Below, piece after piece: positions 1-5,298 of a DNA stretch of 5,298 bases; position 1 is the first letter of the stretch; each line of letters opens with the position of its first letter. The translations under genes and the position numbers were made by a program. The DNA comes from Myxococcales bacterium (lineage in GTDB: Bacteria > Myxococcota_A > Polyangia > Fen-1088): assembly GCA_003161835.1 (NCBI GenBank), contig PMNO01000009.1:1-5298 (forward strand). Reading direction: 5' to 3'. The notes beneath the pieces are model-generated. The model saw only the letters and a list, made by a program, of their open reading frames with translations, was not told the DNA's origin and ran no database searches.

Positions 1-26
1 CCTTCGAATCAGCTACGCGCGCGTGA

Positions 27-182
27 AATGCGAGCTACAAATGCTACAAAACCGTTCCTCCGCTGAGGCTACCGGAACGCCGGACCTTCGCGATCGACCT
101 CAAATGTCCATGCTGCCAGAGCGATCTGCGACTGATCGCCCTGGTGAAAACCGAGGCGTGGAGTGGGGAGCCAGCCGGTTGA
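27..182 (+). pseudogene. IS91-like transposase C-terminal remnant (left flank)
   Basis: The frame is open from 27, just after an in-frame TGA at 24-26, to a TGA at 180-182. From about base 78 it reads RRTFAIDLKCPCC and then LRLIALVKTEA. This matches the end of IS91-family (Y2 rolling-circle) transposases, where an R-x-F-x-x-D stretch leads into a CxxC zinc pair and an R-L-x-A-L segment. The CxxC here is CPCC (bases 105-116). Residues before base 78 do not look like transposase, and the other two frames give no continuation, so the catalytic HUH and Y2 part is absent and the piece is a broken fragment. It points toward the 3' end of the neighbouring minus-strand gene. A short unrelated protein with a zinc ribbon is a less likely reading. 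Confidence 0.66.
34..50. repeat. 8-bp tandem direct repeat
   Basis: GCTACAAA occurs at 34-41 and again at 43-50, separated by one T. It lies where the left transposase remnant loses resemblance to its family. It could be a trace of a rearrangement or chance; nothing else supports a function. Confidence 0.35.
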
Positions 183-219
183 TAGGGATTGATCCTTGCT
201 AGCTGCTAGAGAGGCGTGC

Positions 220-246
220 CGGCAGTTTCTGGCGCCACTCCTGCCG
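220..246 (-). terminator. weak stem-loop downstream of the 462-aa gene
   Basis: CGGCAG at 220-225 pairs with CTGCCG at 241-246 around a 15-base loop that itself holds the palindrome TGGCGCCA. The stem begins 10 bases beyond the TAA of the minus-strand gene ending at 257. No U-run follows on the minus strand, so it is not a classical intrinsic terminator. It may help end or protect the transcript, or be chance. The rest of the spacer 183-256 shows nothing else. Confidence 0.3.
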
Positions 247-256
247 CGGACAGGGA

Positions 257-1645
257 TTAACGAATCTCGCGGCATTTCGTCGACACGTTCCGCAAGAGCG
301 CGCTTGCCAGTTCCGCATCGATCGCGGCCTCCTCTTGTTGGACAGCGTCGTTTGCGGAGATGTGACTCGACAAGGTTGCTTGAGAAAGAACATCGGCTGG
401 CACGGCTACGCCCGGACAACGGCGGTCCATTCCTTCTTCCGCAACGGTCAACAACCAGGATGGGTAACCATTCGGACGCTTCAGGTCCGGCGCGAACAAT
501 ATTTCGCCTGAAATCATGACCCGACCAGTCTCCACCCACGCCCAAGAGAGAAACGTATCGCTGCTGGTGAAGCGTTCGGCGGACGAACGAGGGACCAACG
601 CGGTGGGATCTCCCCCCGCCGGCACTTCGACGCCTTCGGGACGTTTCAGGCCGATCGACAGCCGCCGGACATCGCGTTGCATCTCAGGCCACAGGAAAAT
701 CATCAGCGCGGCTTCGCGCAAATTTTCGATGGGCATCCGCCCCTGTTCGAACGTCACCTTTCCCCGTCCCGTCTTCGAAACATCCGCCCCCCCTGGACTG
801 GGCGCTGATCCAATGCCCAGATCGCCGCAGCGACGGGTCTGAAACGCCGCCCCGCTTTCCAAATCATAGGCGGCCAATTCATCGCAAAAAGCGTAGTGAC
901 CTCGGCGGCCCCGGACGACTAGCCACCCGCGAGAAGGGGACTGAAAAGAACCAAGCGGCGGCAAAAGGTGCCAAACCGGGCGCTCGTTTTCCACACACTG
1001 TCGCCACGCGTGATATCGCTCCGACCCGGAGTTCCCGTTGACCACGTCACACGGGAAACCGGGTCCAGCCGGTTTTTGATCTGCATCGAACCGTTGACCA
1101 ATCATCAACGCCTGATCCAGGCGCAACAACCACCCCTTCGTCTCTCGTCCACAAAGCGAATCCTTCAGAGGGCAGAGGATTGGCGCGAGAGCGTGCCGGC
1201 GACGGTCGCCGTCGAGAACCAATGCCTTGCGCACGTCTGGAGGGAGGGTGACCGTGCGGGGGTCGAATCCGTTCACCAATCGGGAACGGAACCACGAGCC
1301 GCCGCCGTCGGCCCACCACGTTCTGAGAACCAGAGCGGATGCAAATCGCGGAAGGGGTGCAACGGTTACGAGATCCCGAAAACAGGGGCTCGCCAACATC
1401 CGCTGAAGACGGTCAACGAGGGGAGATGGTTGAGCGTCAGCGGACAGCGCCTCGATGGCCAAAGCGGTGTCGGCCAGTTGCTTTTGGATCGGACCGGGTG
1501 TCCGGTCGTCGTACTGACACTCGGCCAAGCTGGGCGCCGTCTTCGACGCCCCGGCCGGATTCTTCGATTCGGCCCGGGCAGGGAGCGATTCTGCGCCGAT
1601 CGCTGTGCCAATGCCGAGCAACAGAATTCCAAAAGTATTCCGCAT
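257..1645 (-). CDS. secreted cysteine-containing protein of unknown function
   Basis: A 462-residue protein starts at the ATG at 1643-1645 and ends in TAA at 257-259. The N-terminus MRNTFGILLLGIGTAIGA is a short charged region plus a hydrophobic core, followed by PARA at 22-25, an AxA signal peptidase I site, so export to the periplasm or outside is likely. There is no lipobox cysteine and no further membrane segment. The mature part holds ten cysteines (43, 88, 158, 165, 199, 217, 254, 273, 410, 458), an even number that suits disulfides. It also has tryptophan- and glycine-rich patches such as TWWADGGGSWF (109-119) and a strand-like GWLVVRGRRGHYAFCDE segment (240-256). The C-terminus (about 430-456) is predicted helical. 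I recognise no catalytic motif or named family. It lies 124 bases downstream of the large lipoprotein gene on the same strand and may be co-transcribed with it. The gene call is firm; the function is unknown. Confidence 0.88.
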   Translation of the reverse strand: MRNTFGILLLGIGTAIGAESLPARAESKNPAGASKTAPSLAECQYDDRTPGPIQKQLADTALAIEALSADAQPSPLVDRLQRMLASPCFRDLVTVAPLPRFASALVLRTWWADGGGSWFRSRLVNGFDPRTVTLPPDVRKALVLDGDRRRHALAPILCPLKDSLCGRETKGWLLRLDQALMIGQRFDADQKPAGPGFPCDVVNGNSGSERYHAWRQCVENERPVWHLLPPLGSFQSPSRGWLVVRGRRGHYAFCDELAAYDLESGAAFQTRRCGDLGIGSAPSPGGADVSKTGRGKVTFEQGRMPIENLREAALMIFLWPEMQRDVRRLSIGLKRPEGVEVPAGGDPTALVPRSSAERFTSSDTFLSWAWVETGRVMISGEILFAPDLKRPNGYPSWLLTVAEEGMDRRCPGVAVPADVLSQATLSSHISANDAVQQEEAAIDAELASALLRNVSTKCREIR

Positions 1646-1651
1646 CGGTGG

Positions 1652-1656
1652 CTCTC
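1652..1656 (-). promoter_or_regulatory. ribosome binding site of the 462-aa gene
   Basis: On the minus strand GAGAG sits six bases before the ATG at 1645. It is a modest Shine-Dalgarno match, but the spacing is right. Reading the frame upstream meets a TGA at 1691-1693 with no other ATG between, which supports this start. Confidence 0.5.
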
Positions 1657-1721
1657 TTTGATTGAAGACAATCGGTGAAACAATAAGGTGTCACTACTTG
1701 CAAGGCTCGCGCGAACAGAGT

Positions 1722-1760
1722 GCCAATGACCGCCCTTGCGTGGGGGCCGTCATCGTTGGC
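1722..1760 (-). terminator. long imperfect stem-loop in the intergenic gap
   Basis: On the minus-strand transcript GCCAA pairs with TTGGC, then after a three-base CGA bulge TGAC pairs with GTCA, then after a G/G mismatch GCCC pairs with GGGC, around an eight-base loop. That is 13 paired positions beginning nine bases after the TGA of the large gene and lying before the next gene. No U-tract follows, so a classical intrinsic terminator is not supported. Partial termination, mRNA processing or 3'-end protection, which would set different levels for the two genes, are possible. The rest of the 1646-1769 gap shows no convincing promoter. Confidence 0.5.
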
Positions 1761-1769
1761 TCCGTGACT

Positions 1770-4700
1770 TCAAAGGGAACAGATACAGGTGCCGTGGCTG
1801 CCAAGCACCGGAAGACCTTCTGTACAACGAAGCACCAGACATGACATGGGCGCTCCGAAGGTCGATCCGCCGCTCGAACCGCACGAGCACTGCGTCGCTA
1901 TACTGACCGCCTGCTCGGGCGCACACATGACAGACGCACACGCCGCTGGGACGCCCCCCAAACCATCGGGCAATAGCCCCGCGAAACAAGTCAGCCAACT
2001 CTGACCTGGTTTCGGTTCCAGTGGATAGATTAGGCGCGCAATATTGTCCACCTGCGGCACCGGTGACGGCAGGGTCGAAATGCCGCACTCCTTCAGCGAA
2101 TCCAGCGCGCTCTTGCCCGCAGAACAGCTACCGCAGGTCCCCTGCTCGGAACAGAAGATCTGACCACAATCAGTGGGATTCTTGGTCGTTGTACAGATCA
2201 CCTTGTGCTGCGCGCTGATTGCGCCTTTGGCTGACTTCACTGCATCGGTCGAGTTCGTCAAGATAGCGTGATCGATTTCATGCACGATCGCTCGAACCAA
2301 GTCGGCGACCGACATGTCATGCAACGCTTTGTCTCCAATGACGATACCGGTGGCCGTCCATTTACCATTCGCCGCTTCGGTGCGCGTCTCTGCAATGATA
2401 CTTCCCGAAAACGTCATGGCTTGGTCGACGATAGTGATTGCCTGGGCAAGGTGAACGGCGCCCGCAACGTTTCCCTGTATCTTGCTGGTGTCGACATGCG
2501 TCGCGGTCTGCATCCGGTTCACCTGATCGGCCGCATTCGCCAAGGCACCGGATTGCGCTGTGGCTTGCAACCCAGCCTGTCTGACCACCTCTGCGAGCTT
2601 GGCGCGGTCCGAATCTGAAGGAGGAATGATAGGCTCGGCGTCGCCGCCAACGTCGGCTGCCGGGTTGATCGAACATTGATCTCGTGACCACCCTTCCCAA
2701 GCAAACTGGGGAGTTGGTTCGGACGCATCACGCAAACACTCGACAACCTGCCTTTGCTGGCCTGCCGCACTACCCAAGAGTACGCAGCGGGCCGCCAACT
2801 CGCTCCCGCCGCCACCACCACCACCTGTCCGCCGCCGGTTCGCCAAATCGCAGAGATTCAGCTGCAATGCCGCGAGGCTGCTGCCGAAGCGGGTCTTTGT
2901 GACGTCCCGCGAATCGAGAAGCTTCGTGGGAATTTTGCTCTGCGGCCCCGGCACGATCTTGCCGCTCGAATCGGCGCCGCACAGATCGTCTTCGCAGAAG
3001 TAACCCACCGCGGGATCGAAGACGCTGGTGCGCGTCACCATTTCCAGCGCCGAACAGATACCCAGCCCGAATCGCGCTGGTGACAGCAGCCCATTCAGCA
3101 GGTGGGTGATGGAGACACACCGGGCCACGTCGGCCTTCTCGCACAGAGTCGGCAGCTGGACCATGGCGTCACCCAACGGATGTTGGAGCCAGAGCCCGGT
3201 TTTCGCCACGATGCTGGTCGACGTGGCGGCCGTTCTCAAAAGGGCATCACGGTGAGCGACCATCCAATCGTAGAGTTTGGTGGGGCCCATGAACTTGGTG
3301 TTGTCGTGCAGAATAATGAGCAGATTCAGGAGCGACGAATACATTGCCTGTTGGGCAGCCGGCTGTTGCGCAGCAGGAAATCTTGCGAGTGCGTCGTCCA
3401 AGCCAAGCGTCACAGCTTCCGAGACGTTCAACGCCGTCTTAGCGGGCGCACAGGCCAGGGCCGCTACGAGCCGCCCCAGGTCTTGACTGTAGCGGGGCAA
3501 GTCATCCCGTGCGACTGATTCCGCCAAGTCCAGCAGGATCTCGTCTTTTACGATGTCTTCGCAGGTGCCATCGAACCGAGCAGAAGGCCTGGTGAACCAT
3601 AAGGCCGCGCGCGTACTCGACCACCAAGCGGCCAACGCTGCGGTCGTGACGTCAGTCGGAGTATTCGGCCGGATGGCCGCAATATTGGTCGCAATTGCCT
3701 GATCCCGTGCCGCGACCGTTTGGGTCCCCGCATTGACCGCCGCTGTCATATCGGCGTCGGCCTGCGCCACAGTGCGCGCGGGAGTAGGTCCATAGGGATC
3801 GGCCAAGAAGGTCATGTTATCCAGAACATTCTTCGCGGCCGTTGCTTCTGCAGACTCCGCCGTGCGCATCTGCGCTTCGAAGGCATGAAGCTGCGTGAAG
3901 ATAACTGGACGCAGCAGAACGGTTCCCGAGATCAGCGTGCCCGAACTACAGAATCTGAAAAAATCCTGGGGCAGATATGGTTGCATGGCAGTCAAGTCCG
4001 CACTGCTTGGGGTCGGGCAACTGCCGGTGCTGAAAAGCGTCCACCAACGAAATGGCACGTGTCTGACCACGGTACCTTGGTGAACCTCGATGGACTTTCC
4101 GAAGAACGATCCGATGTGCTCCGCCCCTGTCAGGGATGCCAGCGCAACGAAGGCGTTGGGCGCCACGAGCGTTCCCCGGAATGGAGCTTCAAGGGAGATA
4201 CTGGTCGTTCCGGTCGCAGCCAAGAGAAGGTCCCCGGCATTTCCATTCTTCACCGTTATGCGGCCGCGCATTATTAGACCTCCTTGGACATAAATCAGCA
4301 CCGGCCCGACAGCCGCATCCGCCGCCATGAGCGCCTGAGGCTCCAGATCCAGCGAGTCGAAAAAATAGGTCCCCGCGCCCAACTGCAGAGTGGCGCGCGA
4401 ATTGACAGTCACGGCTCCGAAGCGTCCGGGCGAGATCGCTAGGACGGCGTCGGGCGCGAGCACACGATTGCCCAGGGAGGTTGAGGGGACCGTGACCGAC
4501 CAAGAAGCAATCGCGGGAATGAGTGGCACTGTAGTGGAGAACATCCCCCCCGTGATAAGCGTTTGATTCTGAGGTGGCTGCATCCCCCCTTGTGTGCTTA
4601 GGAAGCCGGAGATTGTTGCGCGCTCCCGTAACGTCAGCAGCGCTTTGGTCCAGGTATTTCCAACCACTGCGCCGACACCAATGTTGGTATCGGTTGCACC

Positions 4701-4994
4701 GAGATTGCTAATCAAGGAAGGGACATTGGTCGCCGAACGAACACTACTTCGATCGTTCACTCGAAGACTGCCAGCTGCACCCAGAGCGACGGTATCGGGG
4801 TGAGTATCCGGAGGCAACGGAAGCGACAGTGTCAGGATCGTGCTGGTCAAATTGGACTTCGTGGTGACCAGTTCGTCATCGCGAGCTGCTGAGCACGTGG
4901 TCAAACTCGCAACGGTGAATAGTCCAAGGAGAACGGTCACAAATGACCGTGGTGCACTGAAAATGTTGTTGCCCCTCAGCGATGAAATGGCCAT
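1770..4994 (-). CDS. predicted lipoprotein: beta-solenoid domain plus HExxH putative metallopeptidase region
   Basis: A 1074-residue protein is encoded from the ATG at 4992-4994. This start is preferred over one at 5117 because AAGGGAG lies six bases upstream and a signal peptide follows at once. Residues 1-33 have basic R7 and R16, a hydrophobic core (18-29) and then SLTTC, a lipobox-like site with Cys34; Thr at -1 is not ideal. Residues about 66-325 are rich in G, V, L, T and N with solenoid-like repeats, including AVTVNSRATLQLGAGTYFFD (194-213) and APFRGTLVAPNA (270-281), and contain no cysteine. I associate this module with surface proteins of myxobacteria. Residues about 326-830 are mostly helical, alanine-rich at 365-440, with 13 cysteines and a Gly7 run at 724-730. 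AIVHEIDHAI gives HExxH at 905-909, the zinc-binding and catalytic signature of zincin peptidases; the third ligand is not obvious (H930 and E950 are candidates). The last 165 residues hold 15 cysteines. A cell-surface or outer-membrane protein with possible protease activity is inferred; substrate unknown. Confidence 0.9.
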   Translation of the reverse strand: MAISSLRGNNIFSAPRSFVTVLLGLFTVASLTTCSAARDDELVTTKSNLTSTILTLSLPLPPDTHPDTVALGAAGSLRVNDRSSVRSATNVPSLISNLGATDTNIGVGAVVGNTWTKALLTLRERATISGFLSTQGGMQPPQNQTLITGGMFSTTVPLIPAIASWSVTVPSTSLGNRVLAPDAVLAISPGRFGAVTVNSRATLQLGAGTYFFDSLDLEPQALMAADAAVGPVLIYVQGGLIMRGRITVKNGNAGDLLLAATGTTSISLEAPFRGTLVAPNAFVALASLTGAEHIGSFFGKSIEVHQGTVVRHVPFRWWTLFSTGSCPTPSSADLTAMQPYLPQDFFRFCSSGTLISGTVLLRPVIFTQLHAFEAQMRTAESAEATAAKNVLDNMTFLADPYGPTPARTVAQADADMTAAVNAGTQTVAARDQAIATNIAAIRPNTPTDVTTAALAAWWSSTRAALWFTRPSARFDGTCEDIVKDEILLDLAESVARDDLPRYSQDLGRLVAALACAPAKTALNVSEAVTLGLDDALARFPAAQQPAAQQAMYSSLLNLLIILHDNTKFMGPTKLYDWMVAHRDALLRTAATSTSIVAKTGLWLQHPLGDAMVQLPTLCEKADVARCVSITHLLNGLLSPARFGLGICSALEMVTRTSVFDPAVGYFCEDDLCGADSSGKIVPGPQSKIPTKLLDSRDVTKTRFGSSLAALQLNLCDLANRRRTGGGGGGGSELAARCVLLGSAAGQQRQVVECLRDASEPTPQFAWEGWSRDQCSINPAADVGGDAEPIIPPSDSDRAKLAEVVRQAGLQATAQSGALANAADQVNRMQTATHVDTSKIQGNVAGAVHLAQAITIVDQAMTFSGSIIAETRTEAANGKWTATGIVIGDKALHDMSVADLVRAIVHEIDHAILTNSTDAVKSAKGAISAQHKVICTTTKNPTDCGQIFCSEQGTCGSCSAGKSALDSLKECGISTLPSPVPQVDNIARLIYPLEPKPGQSWLTCFAGLLPDGLGGVPAACASVMCAPEQAVSIATQCSCGSSGGSTFGAPMSCLVLRCTEGLPVLGSHGTCICSL
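1779..1841 (-). repeat. C-terminal Cys repeat, copy 2 (protein level)
   Basis: This encodes residues 1052-1072 of the large lipoprotein with the pattern C-x4-C-x12-C-x-C, ending CIC two residues before the stop. It mirrors the copy encoded at 1881-1940 in spacing but not in the intervening residues, which suggests an old duplication of a small disulfide-bonded unit. Confidence 0.55.
1881..1940 (-). repeat. C-terminal Cys repeat, copy 1 (protein level)
   Basis: This encodes residues 1019-1038 with the pattern C-x4-C-x11-C-x-C (CASVMC ... QCSC). A serine/glycine-rich linker of about 13 residues separates it from copy 2. Confidence 0.55.
2268..2282 (-). other. HExxH zinc-binding motif (HEIDH)
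   Basis: These are the codons for H905-E-I-D-H909. The motif is preceded by a hydrophobic helix-like stretch, VADLVRAIV, as in the active-site helix of zincins. In known zincins the two histidines bind zinc and the glutamate activates water. The metzincin extension (HxxGxxH) is missing. Confidence 0.6.
2805..2825 (-). repeat. poly-glycine codon run (Gly7)
   Basis: On the minus strand four GGT codons are followed by GGC, GGC and GGG, encoding residues 724-730 after an arginine triplet. It is probably a flexible linker within the cysteine-containing middle region. Repeat slippage by whole codons would keep the frame. Confidence 0.8.
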
Positions 4995-5000
4995 AACAAA

Positions 5001-5007
5001 CTCCCTT
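5001..5007 (-). promoter_or_regulatory. strong ribosome binding site of the lipoprotein gene
   Basis: AAGGGAG on the minus strand lies six bases before the ATG at 4994. It is the strongest Shine-Dalgarno match near either gene and decides the start codon in favour of the 1074-residue form. Confidence 0.75.
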
Positions 5008-5024
5008 GATCTGTGACGGATCAA
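5006..5024. promoter_or_regulatory. palindrome overlapping the ribosome binding site
   Basis: TTGATC at 5006-5011 and GATCAA at 5019-5024 form a perfect 6-bp inverted repeat around seven bases. Its edge overlaps the first two bases of the Shine-Dalgarno sequence. It could be an operator or an mRNA hairpin that affects translation, but one short palindrome may also be chance. Confidence 0.35.
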
Positions 5025-5215
5025 CCCCTTGAGCGCGCAGTCGTGACGCTGCCACCACTTCTCAAAGCGCGCCCAATCGACAGGGTGATGGTATCCGTGA
5101 TGTGCGACCGCCCACAACTAAAAATGTCGCCAATTCAAGGCTCATTGTTGGGGCAAAGGACAAGCAACCGCGAAGCGCGCCGCGTCAAACGCCGATAGCG
5201 CCCATTCTTGGGTGC

Positions 5216-5298
5216 CGTCGCACATTCGGCGATGACCTTGCCGCATGCCAGCGCTGCGGGGGCCGCATGCGCCTCGTCGCCCTGGTTCAAGATCAGCA
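5216..5298 (+). pseudogene. IS91-like transposase C-terminal remnant (right flank, runs off window)
   Basis: The frame beginning at 5216 reads RRTFGDDLAACQRCGGRM and then RLVALVQDQ to the window edge. This is the hallmark zinc-pair tail of IS91-family transposases: an R-x-F motif, CxxC (bases 5246-5257), a GGR turn and R-L-x-A-L. The preceding residues in this frame are not family-like, while a basic ARRVKRR stretch ending in a TAG at 5196-5198 in another frame may be its displaced upstream part, so the copy looks frameshifted and stopped. No HUH or Y2 catalytic region lies in the window. It has the same orientation as the left remnant but is clearly divergent at DNA level, so they are not copies of one recent insertion. 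Confidence 0.65.

Larger units (their letters stand above)
4995..5215. other. leader region upstream of the lipoprotein gene
   Basis: This gap separates the lipoprotein start from the right transposase remnant. It holds the ribosome binding site and palindrome listed separately, and an AT-richer patch around 5115-5137 where a promoter could lie. I find no pair of -35 and -10 hexamers with correct spacing. The lipoprotein frame stays open to an ATG at 5117 but the extension (His- and Trp-rich, before the signal peptide) is unlikely to be translated. On the plus strand the residues just before base 5198 (ending ARRVKRR, then TAG) may be decayed upstream transposase sequence in another frame. 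Confidence 0.45.

Noticed and set aside
78..158. The two transposase tails as a direct repeat from one duplicated IS copy
   Set aside because: They align at protein level with an indel, but the DNA is too divergent for a recent duplication.
968..1678. 236-codon open frame on the plus strand
   Set aside because: It lies wholly antisense to the 462-residue secreted protein, has low-complexity Arg/Pro/Gly-rich content without motifs, and no good ribosome binding site was seen. GC-rich genes commonly leave such shadow frames.
1646..1769. A separate promoter for the 462-aa gene
   Set aside because: TTGCAA and AT-rich pieces occur, but no -35 and -10 pair with spacing near 17 bases was found.
3720..4277. 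185-codon plus-strand open frame
   Set aside because: It is antisense to the solenoid and helical parts of the lipoprotein, whose sequence makes clear domain sense on the minus strand.
4995..5117. 41-codon N-terminal extension of the large lipoprotein from an ATG at 5117
   Set aside because: It would bury the signal peptide behind a His/Trp-rich segment, whereas the ATG at 4994 has a strong ribosome binding site and is followed directly by the signal peptide.
1..5298. CRISPR array, tRNA, rRNA or integron attC sites
   Set aside because: No regularly spaced repeats, no tRNA-like cloverleaf sequence and no conserved rRNA blocks were seen on either strand.

Overview
The window looks like a piece of a moderately GC-rich Gram-negative genome. 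A myxobacterium or relative (Myxococcota) is my best guess. The guess rests on the style of the large gene, a lipoprotein-type leader followed by a glycine- and valine-rich beta-solenoid of a sort I associate with that phylum, and on the IS91-like transposase debris around it. No housekeeping gene or RNA gene is present to fix the taxonomy.

Layout. Bases 1-182 carry a short plus-strand remnant of an IS91-type transposase C-terminus. Bases 183-256 are a short spacer with a weak stem-loop. Bases 257-1645 (minus) encode a 462-residue secreted protein of unknown function with ten cysteines. Bases 1646-1769 are an intergenic gap holding a long imperfect inverted repeat just after the stop codon of the upstream gene. 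Bases 1770-4994 (minus) encode a 1074-residue predicted lipoprotein: signal peptide with Cys34, cysteine-free beta-solenoid, long cysteine-containing helical middle, HEIDH zinc-metallopeptidase-type motif, and a cysteine-rich tail. Bases 4995-5215 are the leader region, with a strong ribosome binding site and a small palindrome. Bases 5216-5298 are a second plus-strand IS91-type transposase tail that runs off the window.

How the genes may work together. Both proteins are on the same strand, the large one upstream, 124 bases apart, and both carry export signals and even numbers of mature cysteines. They are plausibly an envelope or secreted pair made from one transcript: a surface-anchored solenoid protein with a possible protease module, and a soluble exported partner. 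This is inference; neither belongs to a family I can name with confidence. The two flanking transposase tails point the same way and differ in sequence, so the pair sits in a patch of genome repeatedly visited by IS91-like elements.
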